NCBI GenBank assembly: GCA_026745465.1
Contig: JACYXH010000479.1
Location: forward strand, 5,303,511-5,367,510
DNA length: 64,000 nucleotides
Direction: 5' to 3'
From: Lota lota
Taxonomy: Eukaryota > Chordata > Actinopteri > Gadiformes > Lotidae
Positions 1 to 21,529 of the stretch are shown here, piece after piece (the first letter of the stretch is position 1; each line of letters starts with the position of its first letter). The notes beneath the pieces were generated by a model. It saw nothing but the letters and a program-made list of their open reading frames with translations. It searched no databases and had not been told where the DNA came from. A program made the translations under genes and the position numbers.

Positions 1-28
1 GGCCACTGCAAGCTCACAGAGAAAGGGA

Positions 29-1866
<1,838 letters not shown>

Positions 1867-1884
1867 ACGTGATTGGCTTTAATT

Positions 1885-1932
<48 letters not shown>

Positions 1933-2012
1933 CATGCAGCGAGCAGACATTGTAGTGATGCCAACTTGTGACTCTGGTCTTGGCTCTGAGGCTCCCCTCG
2001 TCTGCCCTTGTC

Positions 2013-2096
<84 letters not shown>

Positions 2097-2114
2097 AATT
2101 AAAGCCAGTCACGT
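1867..2114. repeat. Inverted repeat whose arms carry AC and GT microsatellites
   Basis: ACGTGATTGGCTTTAATTCC (1867-1886) followed by (AC)n to 1931 faces (GT)n from 2015 followed by GGAATTAAAGCCAGTCACGT (2095-2114). The 20 bp arms differ at one base, and the microsatellites extend the pairing. The 83 bp centre (1932-2014) is unique. Confidence 0.9.
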
Positions 2115-5753
<3,639 letters not shown>

Positions 5754-6252
5754 GAGAGACACAGGGGGAAAGAAAAGGAGAAAGAGAGATAAGGAGAAAG
5801 AGAGAGAGCGATAGAATGAGAACGAGAGAGGGAGGATGTGAGCAAGAGGGCAAATCTTGAGTTTGACTGGCAGCATGTCCCATTCTGAAAGACTAATGGG
5901 TCGTTCTGAAAAGCATGACGGTAATGGATTACTGTTCCAACAACACTACTGGCTAGATTTCCCCCCCACCACCACCACCGCAACCCCCGTCCAAATTCAG
6001 CACCACACACTGCATTCCAACACACTGAGGTAACGTGCGTCACTGTCGGATTTATGTCACAAAGTGACAGGACGCATTCAAACAAACGCAAACATCATTA
6101 CACAGAGCCTATTTTTCAAACACACACATACACGCATGCACACACACAAACGTACGCACTAAGAGTGCTCTTGTTTGTCCTCTCCCGCCTGCTTGTGTCA
6201 GAGGTGTCTGTTAATTGGAAAGAGACACTGGCTCTTTGGTCCATCGCGTACC

Positions 6253-6285
<33 letters not shown>

Positions 6286-6524
6286 TTCCGCCACTGCAGT
6301 GACAGCGTTATGTTTGTACAGCCTGCAAGTGAGCATATGTGTGATAATCCCTATAAGGGTGTGTGCACAGAGGAGCATCGAGGGATGTGTGTGTGTGTAT
6401 GGGAATGTGTGAATGTGTGTGTGTGTGTGCCTGGGTTTTCTGTTTACATAGCTGCCCCTGGATTAACTGAGAACATTCAATACCGCTGTTCTCTTCAAAG
6501 GCCAACCTGCCAACTCCACAGCAA

Positions 6525-6526
<2 letters not shown>

Positions 6527-6593
<67 letters not shown>
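6527..6593. repeat. (GT)33 microsatellite
   Basis: Pure GT, 67 bp. Confidence 0.97.
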
Positions 6594-6594
<1 letters not shown>

Positions 6595-7665
6595 CTTCAT
6601 GTAGAGATGTTCAACATTTAGTTTTCTCTTGCATACACTCTTTCCTCTTTGCCATAGACTGTATACAATACAATATTTGCCCTTAACTAAAGAATGTTGG
6701 TTAATCCAACATTCTGTCTGTCTGTTTGCATGTTTGTATACACCCTAGAGCCTGGTCTTGACAACATTTTTATTGAAGTCCAATATTTGTTTTTATGTAT
6801 CCACAGAAACTGTGTCAACAGATATATTAATCTTTGGCTGCCTGCCTGTCTATCCCTAATGAATAATCGGTATGTATGTAAGTATGTAGGTGAAAAGCAA
6901 GGTGAACAAAATAAACAAAACCTTACAAAAACACACGTTTGTGTAACACAAAGCCTACAACTATTGGCCTTAATGTGTCTGTCAATCAAAAGAACATATT
7001 TGTGCTGAGGGTGCAATATACTTTTTGTTTCTTGTTGCCTTTTAACTGAAAACTGCAGGATAACAGGTTTAGATAGCCACAGAGTTCAGCTCACTCCTCC
7101 CAACAAAAAGAAAAAACGGTGAAAAATGCTCTCTCCCCAGTTTAATCAAATAAATATCATCAAAAGTCATGGCTGAAGAATTGTGCACTGATAACACACA
7201 CACACACATGAGCAATAAATACAAAACAGGCCCGGATAAGTCCAACACACCCTGGTGACATCAGTGGCCTAACCTCCCTCCCTGTCTCTCTCTCTCTCTC
7301 TTTCTCTTTCCGCCTGTAGTTTATATAGTAGTCGTGTTCCCACAGACGCCCGCGCTGAACTGCCTGGGCATAAAAACAACACAGTGGCGATAGCCTAGCA
7401 ACACTCAACACTCATTTTCCTATAGTCACCCATACTACACCTTTCATAAGAGCTTCCTGGAGCCTGTTATTTCTGATTCGACCTCTGTGTAACTTTACGC
7501 TTCATCAACTCGCCTGCCTTCGGTCAGGGAGCCCAAGAAAAAACAACAGGAAGTGTCTGGCCCGTTCAACAATATGTTTCCTTGACTTCTGTAGAAACAG
7601 GACTGAGGAAAGAATGGGTTTAACTGGTCCACTAGGAGCAGTCCTAACTACACTAGACAAGATAG

Positions 7666-7706
<41 letters not shown>

Positions 7707-7776
7707 GAGCATTTAACTCAAGAATGACGCCACACATGTACGGTTCCCCTACATGAAATGTAAACCCCATACACAT

Positions 7777-7778
<2 letters not shown>

Positions 7779-7811
<33 letters not shown>

Positions 7812-7828
7812 GACACACACACACACAG
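7779..7828. repeat. (AC)n microsatellite, interrupted
   Basis: AC repeats with two AGAC interruptions, 145 bp from the D3 donor. Confidence 0.93.
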
Positions 7829-7970
7829 ACCAAAATAATCACAGTGTAAGCTGCACGGGCCATCTGGCAAAGATCAAAACAACTGCAACATTATTCCAAA
7901 AAGGAAACTCATAAACCCATAAGGGAGCGACATTCCCAGCAGCAGCCACGCGTTCTGCCCAGGTCCTTAC

Positions 7971-8017
7971 CATATCCACGAGTGCCGGCGTAAGGGGTAC
8001 TTGCTGAGGTGCATCAT
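7971..8017 (-). CDS. pde4d: pde4d first coding exon, PDE4D3-type N-terminus (partial)
   Basis: This very short exon of 15 codons plus two bases reads MMHLSKYPLRRHSWI and ends ATA TG before a GTAAGG donor at 7970-7965. Human PDE4D3 starts MMHVNNFPFRRHSWI and then Cys, so length, the double Met, RRHSW and phase-2 donor all agree. In the family, Ser13 (RRHS) is a PKA phosphorylation site, and this N-terminus distinguishes PDE4D3 from other long isoforms; the RRHS site is kept here. The 47 bases would splice to the same shared exon as the PDE4D5-type exon 41.4 kb upstream on the same strand. The start has a GAGCC ATG ATG context. The flank at 8018-8900 is CpG-rich and is the likely 5' UTR and promoter. 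The residue changes at positions 4-7 and 9 are plausible fish-human divergence. Confidence 0.9.

Positions 8018-11180
<3,163 letters not shown>

Positions 11181-11267
<87 letters not shown>
11181..11267. repeat. (GT)n with GTGTAT interruptions
   Basis: An 87 bp tract; the first third has four ATGTGT variants. Confidence 0.96.
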
Positions 11268-11268
<1 letters not shown>

Positions 11269-11858
11269 AAGCGTTACATAATCACAGTGCCTATGTTGGA
11301 GGGTTTTTGCCCCTTGCGCTGCCAAACATTGGTGTGCTGTCACGACTCATGCTGCAGCCCGAAAGAGAGATAAGAGAGAAATAGAGTGAGAGAGAGAGAG
11401 GGGGAGGAAGATGGCACCCAAGAGAAGAGAGTGCTACAAAGGAACGGAAGTAGACAGTACAGGAAAAAACAAGCAGATGAAAACAGACCTTTTTATTCCG
11501 GAGAGAAAAAAGAGAAACAGGAAAAGCATATGCCTACGCATAGACAATGACCCAGGTGGGGATAAAGGAGGCAGAGTAGAGGCACCAAACTCATGTTCAC
11601 AAAATAAATGCATTGAATGGACCGTGGGCGAAGAACGAAGGAAATATCCAATTATGATAGACAAGAAGAATATTGATGAAAGATGAAATTTTTAAGTATT
11701 ATGGTACAATCTTGCATTGTCAAAAGGGCAAGATGCCACTGCATGTCATTCAAGGCTCTTTGTTGAATTGCCAAACAAATCCTCTGCTCTCCTTTGTCCC
11801 CCAAATACCAGTTATAAGTTCAAAAACCAATTCTTCTTTGTAGCTGTGATACAGATAG

Positions 11859-11860
<2 letters not shown>

Positions 11861-11948
<88 letters not shown>

Positions 11949-11963
11949 GCAGGGGGGGGGGGG
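11861..11963. repeat. (GT)43 followed by G12
   Basis: GT from 11861 to 11947, then TGCA and twelve G (11952-11963). Confidence 0.96.
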
Positions 11964-12638
11964 TGGATTTCACAGCAGAGCAGAGCAAGTGGGTATTGAT
12001 TTCATGTGTACCGACAATTAGCAAAGTACTTTTTCTTCATTTATTTCTAGATCGATGGTCCTGGGAACATAGGCTAAATGTCTGCCGATAAATCATACAG
12101 TCTCATATTCCACCCCGCAGTACAGATTCAGCTGCAGGGGTCTTCTACTCTGCCCATGGCACACAAATCACGGGTATATCTAAAAGTTGGAGATGCCAAT
12201 TATTTTCAAAGCTCTGCGAAGAGATTAAGCTATGCCGTACCGACTGCACTAGTACGCTTCAATCCATAAAGTGCACCGAACATCACTGCTACTAGGCACA
12301 TGGTACAAAAAGGGGGAGGTTGGTGGTGGGCGATTATTTCTTTTGCTCCAATTTGAACAAAGAGGTTACGCTTTTCCATAGCAAAAAGACAAACAATCCA
12401 ATATGTTTTTGCTATTCATTTTTGCTCGAGGGCGAGTCACTGAGCCCTTCCGGACGTTCTCAGCTCTAGTGGGGTTCTAGGCCAGCTGTCCATCACAGGG
12501 ATCTATGGCAGTGGAAATGCCAAGGGCCCAGTCTCTCTTCCTTGTCATTCACAGGCTGTTGCTGTGGCATTCAGCAAAAGGTTAACTCATTCCCCTTTCA
12601 GATTACATAGTTGTAATTAGATGCCCACAAATAATACA

Positions 12639-12670
12639 GGGTGGAGGGGTGGAGGGGTGGAGGGGGGGGT
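12639..12670. repeat. GGTGGAGG minisatellite
   Basis: Three units of GGTGGAGG plus a final G8. The plus strand has enough G runs for a quadruplex. Confidence 0.88.
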
Positions 12671-15151
12671 GCTTCTGCTCAAGTGTGAGCATCGTCAAAC
12701 CAACACATTGAATTCGGATCTTTGCATATTTTTGAGGAGATCTTTTTCAACAGAGGATGCTTTGTTCCATTAGGAAATTAAAGATAATATTAAAGCACAA
12801 GCGGAATTATTCTTTTTGTACATTTTGCTTTGAATAGGAGAAGGGTAGTAATGTCTTTGTTGTAACCATTTGCAATGCAAACTGTAATATTGCTGTTTGA
12901 AATTGTATTTCTAAGGGCTACATTTCCTTCCAGGCTTATAACCTAACCAACCAACCAAAATAATTAAATAATCATTTGATTTGAAAAAACTAATTGTATG
13001 ACATGAATTGAGGTATGAAAACATGAACTACATATCACAAACAAAAACGACTCTCTTACTTTCTATGCAGTACTACTACAGAGTCGTTTTCAGTTTTTTT
13101 CCTAATCAGTAAACATGCCGCTCACACAAACAGGAATTGCTGTGTTTATGCAAATGAGTCCTTGCAACAAGAAGCAACGCACCCTGCTTAAAGAACAGTG
13201 TGAAATCCAGTTAAACAGCATTGTTAATAGCTTGGTCCATGGTGATTGCATCATGGGCCTATAGTCCCCTGGAGCAGGTACAGATGGAGCCGTATTAAAA
13301 TACCAATGGCCCATAACCCAAGGCAAACGCCATGGCAACACCATCTGGTGAGTATGTTTCTCAGTAACAGTTGGTGTTCAAACTGTGTGACTAACTCTAA
13401 ATCTCACTATCTGGTACACGATGAGAGAATAAGTGGTGTTTCCAAAGATAATTAAATAAAACTATAAAAACAAAGATGGACCAATTGCTATGGGTTAGCA
13501 GTTTGCTTAAGTGCACACTGCATGTACTTGCTGAAATACACGTTAAGGGAAACTCTGAGGACTTTTATTTTATGGCCTATTAGCGGTGGAGAAACACACC
13601 TGAGCAATGGATGGAAGATATAATTTTTCCTCCCAAGCCCCCCACCCCACTTCAAATTAGGTTGAATAGTCGCTAAAAATATTTCTTGTGGCAGATTCTT
13701 TCATTTGGATCTAATTAGCAATCAGCACCCAATCAGTATCTGCACTAATAAGCTATCAACAGTCCTTCAGAGTCAGTTATTCTGGGAAAACATTGAGCAA
13801 ATGTTTTGCTCACTATACCACAACTTATAAGTAATACTACAGGCTTAAACACATTGAAATTGTTAAGATACGTCTATATGTGTCTTAAATTACCCAAGGT
13901 CCTATTTTAGTGTTTTTTGTAGTATTTCACTTTGCCGCGGCTAAACTAGATTTCTGTAGACACTACGTCACACGGAGACATTGCTGCAGTAGTTACAATG
14001 GGGTTTACTAAGAGAGTATGTTTTCAAATTGCTGTAGCATCAACCACAAGTATCAGATCGTTTCATTCCCATATGACATAACAGCTCAGGGGTTCTGTCT
14101 CTGAATCACCAAATGTTATACTTTTGACTGTTCCTATGGTGAGAAATCAAGTCATCTAAAAAGAGGACGCACACACTTTTGCTGGTCCAGCCGCATCGTT
14201 AATCAGGTATGCACTTTAGCTTTGTGTGCTTGGGGAGTGGCCTTGATCTCCGTACAGCTGCCAAGGCAAGGCCTCGTTCCAAGAGGAAACAGCCTGATTG
14301 TCACTAGCAACCTGGCAGGTTTGGTCTGTTCTGGAAACGGGGAGCCCAGATATGTCCGATGCATCTAGGTTTCGACATGCGGCCCCGACCCAGTCAGGCA
14401 GCTATTCATTGGATATCCCTTTATTTCTCTGAGCATAAACTTGCTAGTCACCGAAATTTACACCAAAGTATTGTCTTCAACCCTGTGAAAGGTTTCTTTT
14501 TATCGGTTTGGGTCTTTTTCTCCGAAAGCAAGGGGTACAGGATTGAAATTGGAAACCTGCGGCCTTTGACACGACGGAATGGTCAAAATTGTATTGCCCG
14601 TGTGGCATGTTATATCATAGTAGCATGCAGCCAAATTACTAGCTAGCATTCACAATTAATAATGAAGCCTATTATGCATATCGTTATAATACATACATAA
14701 TTAGTTCTTTAGTTAATTTATTACATTTATAAATGTACCATTTATAGAATGTTGCCTCCTGATGTTGAGAGGGAGTAGTGGAAATTAATTATGGTTACGT
14801 AGGAAAATAGCACACTGGTGCAGCTCACGGTAAGCCTGACACGACAGCAAGTGACAAATTGCAAATAACGCTTAAGTACACATATCGGAAAAATAAACCC
14901 TGGAATGAATAGCAAATCGATTTTAGATGTTTTATAAAAATGTCAAAGTGTTTAAAGTTGTTGTATAACTTTAGGTTACTCATATTGGTTGGTTGTGGTA
15001 CATTGTTGGTTGGTTGTGGTCATTTTTTTGTCTCATACAACAAAGCTCTATATAATCTATTGGGATCATCTAAATAGTTTTCAACACTGTGCTGCTTTTG
15101 TCTGTATTCTTGTCAAGTTATTTTTGATGATGTTTCTCTAAGTACTTTATT

Positions 15152-15190
15152 ATGTTTCCCGTATGGGGAAACATGCCCCGTATGGGGAGC
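15152..15190. repeat. Two tandem hairpins sharing CCCGTATGGGG
   Basis: ATGTTTCCC-GTATG-GGGAAACAT is a perfect 9 bp stem (15152-15174). GCCCC-GTAT-GGGGAGC follows directly (15175-15190) with one bulged base. Confidence 0.85.
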
Positions 15191-18100
15191 ATACTGTATG
15201 TGTACAATGTTTCAGCATGGCATATCGGGGGCAGATTAGCCACTGGATTGTATAGGATTGCAAACTATATTATGTCCGATATCCTATTCCACTGGTTTTG
15301 GTGAATATGAAATGTAACCCTGTTGCTGATTATAATTTTAGCTCAACAGATCATCAGTAGCTGGATGCCTTTGTTTTTCCACCAGAGCAAAACCTCTTAC
15401 ACTCTAAAACTGGTAAACAATTACAAAACCAAAAAACTGAGCTCTCAATAAAAGCTTAGATTTAAACTATTTAAAAAATAAATAGTTGTTTTATTACTAT
15501 AATGTGTCTATCATTTGCTGTCTTTATATTCATGTGACGTTGTACGCTGTTTATAATTTACAATACCATGGTAGTTTGAGAAAACACATGATGTATAACT
15601 GAGACAAAGACTCTCCCTAGCACCCATATCCTCCATCACAGTGTGCATGAACCCCTGAACTCCGGGATGGGGTTGAGGGCCGCTTACCTACACCACGATA
15701 AGCCAATTTGTCCAAGACTTTCACTATCACCCAGCCGACACATTCAGCCCCTTTTCCCTGACTCCTATAGCCATCGTGTCAGCTCTGCTGCTCCCCCCTT
15801 GCCAAAAATAGACTTGTTCTGCAATGCACCAGTGTTGTGTCATTGTGGCAGCCTCGGCTCTCGCCTGGCACACTCCCTCCTCCTGCCCCCCTCCTCCCCC
15901 TCTGCACTACCTCTACAACTGGGAGACACAATCACTGCACTAGATGGATGGGCTCCATGCCTGGGTGCGATTAGCCATGCTTGGAGGGGGAAGATGTGAC
16001 CCGGCGGTGACCCCCCAGGGATAGGGGAATTAGCAACGATCAGGATTTGATGGGGTAGGCTTGTCTACGATGTAATGAGTCTTAAATATATTACGATGAT
16101 AATATATTGCATTGTATTACAAAACGCAAGCATACAATCATTTATGGAATCAAGTACAAAGAAAGGCCTAAATAAATTTAGTAAATAAGTGATTCAAATT
16201 TGGCCTATTGTACTACACCTAGAATACATTCTATTGTATAAGTATTTATATATTCTGTGCCATCTATTGTGACATGTCATATTCTTTGCTGTCACCATTC
16301 TTTGTGGTTAAGATGTAAATATTACGAATTTCTTTTTACATACATACAATTATTACAATACAGCGCTATAAGTGAGTTCAGCTCCATGTCACACTTGCAT
16401 ATAATACATATTATAGACATTTATATAGCCAGATTGCAAATTGGATAATTTGTACATTTTCATAATTTGATATATAATTTGTTGCTGCTGAAAATGGATT
16501 ATGTTATTTTGGTAGCTGCTCTTTTATCTGAACCAGGACTAATCTTTTAAAGGCCAAGGGACCTTTAAGTAGCTAAACACATATTTTTCCTAATGACCGT
16601 ACATTCTTTTGAAGCCTTTTACAGATTGTGTTTGTGGTGTAGATGCTTCACATTCACACTCAGGCACCTTGTTCTTCTTACAGATGTGGTCAGGCGCCAC
16701 GCCCTCTGAGCCTAAAGATTGCTACTCATCAATGTCAATCTCTTTGTTGTCGGATGTGCAGTAGGTCTTGGCTTTTCTCTTGGACTGCATGGCAAAGTTA
16801 TTTTCCACCGGGCTTGGCTTTCATTGTACATATTTTTATAGGACAGCTACCTCGACGACTCAAATGATTGACTGTGGCAAGAGTCCGGTTGCTTAGCGAC
16901 ACACAATCTCAACGTCGGTATTTACGAAATCCATTTACAAGGCAAGGACCATGTTGGGTCTGTTCAGGGAGGCGTAGTGTATTGCTCAAAGGCCCTTTAG
17001 CCACACAGATCATTGCATTTTGACTCGCGGAACCCTAGTCCTCGATTTGAAACAATGATGACTAGGTCTCCATTCTCACCGGACTGCCTTAGCCCTAGAT
17101 GTGTGAACAAGTGAAGCAAGGAAATAAGGAAATAGGAAAATAAGGAAAAATGTAATTATGTTCCCCTAAAAATGTACAGAATATACAGAAGTACGTTATC
17201 AAAACAAAGAGGCATGAATCGAATATGAAAGAGACAGCATTAGGACAGATACCGACTTAAATCTTAGTAGATACCGTTTTAGTTTCTCATTGTTATGACA
17301 ATAGAGAGGTGAATAAGATACATATTTGCATAATAGCAACTAACTGTGTGACACATTTGTACCCTGTTTCAGTGTTTTGTTTGACCAAATACTATTAAGG
17401 GATATGAATGATGAAAAGGCCCAGTGTGTTGGAGGGAATTGCAAGGGTGGAGCTTTAACAACATTAAACTGTTAAACTAATTATAGGTTAGCAGGAGGCA
17501 GCCAGACAGTAAAAATTATCTAGCCCCTTGTTTCAGTCTGCGACATAATGTCTGTAGAGCCAAGACAAACTGTTGCACGGCTGGGTACTGAAACAAAGCA
17601 ACGCAGTTCGTTCCAAGTAAAATATGATATATCTTCCTCTTTGGGGTTGTTCCTCAATGTGTGGTGCTAAAGTTCAAGAGTAAATAATAATATGAACCGG
17701 TTGAAACACAATGACACAGAAAGAGAAGAAACAACGAAAGAAATAAGTAAACTAATTGTAATTTCAATTACGTAAAACCTAAACCATTGCTTGATATTTG
17801 TCAGGAATTGAATGGCCTCTTCGTATTAGTCTATGGATAAAACAAATTATTATTCCATCCTTAATAGGGTTGAACTAGCTAAACTAGCCAGTGAGATCCA
17901 AACTGAACGAGAAAAAAAATTATTCACCCGGTATAACAAGAATTTTCCTATTGACTTAGAATGGTGACTGGTCTTTTTGCATCCAACCACCGCGAGCCCC
18001 TTATCGGCCGTTAAGAGGAACTACACGCTGGTCGCTTTCCTTGGTTGCGCATGGAAAGTGAATGTAACGGACGAGGGGAGCTGGAAAGCAGACAGAGATG

Positions 18101-18485
18101 TACCCGTCACCCCTGCGGTCTGTTGTCATGGCTATCGTGACATTTAAAAGTCAATCCGTCAACGCCCCCGGCCCCATTCATTCGCACTTCACCCGCTACA
18201 AACACGACCTCTGTCAGCCCACTGGTGGTCTCGATGGGCGGGAGGGGGCTTTGACCCGAGGTTAGAGACATGCAAGCATGGAGGGAGACAGATGGATCAG
18301 TACAAGAACCAAACCAGACACAACATGTAAAAGGAACCTCAGCATCATTCACTGTAAAGCCATGGGGAAGGTCTTACATCACCTCCATTATCCTCCGAGG
18401 AGATGAAGAGGTATTGGTGGTCTGATAAATGTGTTGGACTACACAGTAATGATGTATGAGAGAGATGAGAAGAAAAGGACAGAGA

Positions 18486-18617
<132 letters not shown>

Positions 18618-19810
18618 CGGGGAGATGGGAGAAAATCATAATAGAAGAGAGCAGAGGAAAATTAAGAATTACTGATTAGGTGAAAAGAAAGAAGAGAAGA
18701 GATTTGAGGGGGAGAGGAAGTGGAAGAGGAGAATAGAAAAACAACATAGAATAAGAGAGGTGGGAATGAAGGAAAATTAAGAAGGGAAGAGAGGAGATGA
18801 AAAGGGAAGAAAGCAGAAGAGAATAAAAAAGGAGAGAAGGGGGCAGGAGAGGAGGCCAAACGAAAGGAGAGCAGAGGAGAGATGCGGACGATTCCAATAA
18901 ATGTTTTATTAGCTAAAATGCTTCCGACTCTTCGGGGATGGGTGGGGAAAATGGCTTTTTAAGATCTCTATTTCTTCCTGGAAGAAGAGAGCTTCAACTT
19001 GCGCCATTTAAGTCAAAGTGAGACAAATTCTTCCCTTCACATGTACAGTGGAAAAAGCATTTTGTGAGCTAAAGGTGACACGCTCTTTTCCCAGCGCACC
19101 AACTAACTAAATACAGTTTTTATATCTGATGGATGTAAAAGGCAATAGGACACATTAAGCATAAAGTGGTGTAAAATACAGTTTGCAGTGCATTAACACA
19201 CAGACAGCATGAAAAGCAACTTTCCCCCCCTGACATCATAAGAGCTGACTACTATGGGCAAGTGTGTTTGTTTATGTGTGTGTGTATGAGAGTGAGTGAG
19301 TGAGTGAGTAACTGAGTGAGAGTGAGAGAGAGAGTGAGAGCGTGTGTGTTTGTCTCTGTGTAAATCAAGTCATCTCTTTGGATATTGATGTTTTTAATCA
19401 ACCAATCAAACGATGCAGCTCTCGAATACATTTTTGTTTCTCAATAGGGATGCATCCACTACACTTACCGACACTATCTTGGAGTCTTGGAAAAGCTCAG
19501 GAATGTAGGGGTGTGGTCTGTATTCCAGGCCCCAATCACTGTTTTGTGTAGTTCGTACTTCCTCAAAGTCCGAAACACCGTCAATAGGCATCGTCGCCGT
19601 AATGTGAGTGGCCTTGCTTGGCAAAGTGAGTGAAAGATGATTGGTTTGCTGCTTGGCTACATAGCCAGGAGGGAAAATAGACTCCATCCATTAAATCGGC
19701 GAGAAGGAATAGAAGGAACTTGAAAGATTCATTACGTGAGATTGCATCAGACTTCATGAAACATCATTTTCTGATGCGTAATGCACACCTTCATAACCCT
19801 TAATCACATT

Positions 19811-19880
19811 ACATTTAATTAGCTGAGGCCTTTATGCCTTCAGGCCTTTTATGCACTTAACCATACAAAGCGACTTACGT
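19811..19880 (-). mobile_element. Possible SINE/LINE tail fragment
   Basis: ACATTTAATTAGCTGAGGC and, after an insertion, CAAAGCGACTTACG (plus strand) are the two ends of the same tail motif, split by about 36 bases. The fragment overlaps a strong inverted repeat. Confidence 0.35.
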
Positions 19881-19901
19881 CACTTTGCATGGTTAAGTGC
19901 A
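19852..19901. repeat. 19 bp inverted repeat
   Basis: TGCACTTAACCATACAAAG (19852-19870) and CTTTGCATGGTTAAGTGCA (19883-19901) pair with one mismatch around a 12 base loop. Confidence 0.9.
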
Positions 19902-20562
19902 TTCAACCATTAAGCGAATCATGCAAGTACATTCAATGAATTAAATACGCAAACTGCTATTGCTGTTTGTGTGCAATTTCTTTTTTCTATTTCATTGGCG
20001 AAGATGCAGTCTGAACAGATTCGTTTTCAGTTTGCGATGGAAAATGTGTAGGGTTTCTGCTGTCCTGTAGTCAATTGGGAGCTCGTTCCACCACAATTAC
20101 CACCCTAATAATAAGTAAATTATAGATTTTTGTTGCCCATCATTTTAAATGTACAGTATAAACATTATAAAGGTTCTACTCATATCAATTGAGGTAGCAC
20201 AAAACATTACTTTTGTTATTTGAACCTGCTTAAAACACCCACATCGAGCACACAGCATGTGTGGGTTGAGCTTCACACGGTTTGGGCTAATTAACGATTG
20301 GTTGCTGTCAATGGCTTCAGTTAAATTGAATCATACTGAGGCTATCAGTTACTGTTATAAAATAATTCAGGAAACCACGAAACAGAAAATATGAATATAA
20401 ATTGATTGAAGTCTATGAAAGGTACTGTTGGGCATGCCGTTAGGCCCTAGCGGTGGGATGGTAGTCGGCAGCTTATATCGGGTGTAGTGGACAGACAACA
20501 AGACTCAGGTTGAATGCATAGGCCCTTAAAGGGCAGGATTTACTCACACACATTTAAACAAC

Positions 20563-21096
20563 ATAGTACACAGCAGAAAGAACACTGCCTGGAAAGAAGG
20601 CAGCATGGTCAACATGGAAGTCACTGCCGGAACTGACAGATGCACTACTGATGCTAGCAAATGGACCCAGATCGCAGATGATGCAATGAACATTATTGAG
20701 AGGTTTGTCATACTTATTTTTGACAGAACCAGCACCTGCACCAAGGTGGACCATGCAAGAAGGAAGCTCTTTCCACAGAAAAACTCAGCGCAGCGAATAC
20801 CACCTACCCGTGCTGCTCTGGTGGAGCATGTCAAGAGAGCAGTCTACCAGGGTAGTCACATCTGGGGGAAGACACTGCTACCAGACCATGTGCTGCCATC
20901 ACCAATTGACTGGGGGTGGGTGAAAACAGAAGAAATGTATGAGCCCCACTGGACAAAGTTGCCACAAGCATCAAAATCCTGCCACAAGCTGATCTCTTGT
21001 GGCTGCAAGAGTGGTTGCAGAAAGCGCTGCAGGTGGAAGAAGGCTGCAATTCAGCGCACAGGCCTCTGCTTCTGTGAAGGAGAACGTGCCAGCTGA
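20563..21096 (+). pseudogene. Decayed ORF of a repeat-borne cysteine-rich protein family
   Basis: The frame is open from about 20566 (HSRKNTAWKEGS...), with the first ATG at 20605 giving 163 residues. The order FVILIFDRTST, RAVYQGSHIWG, LPSPIDWGWVKTEE, PHWTKLPQASKSCHKLISCGCKSGCRKRC resembles a family of uncharacterised proteins that I remember occurring in many copies in fish and cnidarian genomes, ending in a CXC-like cysteine cluster. The function is unknown to me. Several cysteines expected in the cluster are replaced here (RCRW, IQRTG, EGERAS), and the N-terminal part of the family is absent, so this is probably a dead fragment. An AATAAA follows at 21235-21240. It is antisense to pde4d, and the Gypsy element lies 430 bp downstream. 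Confidence 0.55.
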
Positions 21097-21529
21097 CTTA
21101 GTACATTCACCAAATTGTTACAAGTGCCTATGTTAGTCGCTACTGCTACAGTTTAATCCAGTTACTGTATCACTATAACATGTAGAGACAATCTTACCAT
21201 TTTCTTGCATTTTCTTTCATTGCCTTACATTGTAATAAAACAATTTTCACTTTAAATTGTATATAAATAATATTTGTGGTGCTGAAAACATGGAAACAGC
21301 AGCTTGGGGGTGGCCAAAGTGTTCTATGCCAGTAATCGCTGGCGGCCATTTTGGAAAACGGCTGCCATGGTCATCACAATGCCAATCTGCAATGGCCCAA
21401 TATCCATATTTCTTCTAAATATATTAAGATATAAATGTACCAAATTTGGCACTTTTATCACAAAATTAACAATAGGTTAGCTATGCCACCCCACTACTTG
21501 TGATTGTTCACAAAAACAAAAAACAATAT
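21097..21529. other. Probable 3' part of the cysteine-rich repeat element
   Basis: This follows the decayed ORF. It has a polyadenylation-type AATAAA at 21235-21240 and a palindrome-like GGCGGCCATTTTGGAAAACGG (21343-21363), with nearby GGCTGCCATGGTC. It resembles untranslated sequence that accompanies the same family elsewhere, but I cannot define an end. The Gypsy element is inserted at 21530. Confidence 0.35.

Noticed and set aside
15643-15999. 118-codon plus-strand frame
   Set aside because: Proline- and serine-rich, no motif, no conserved context.
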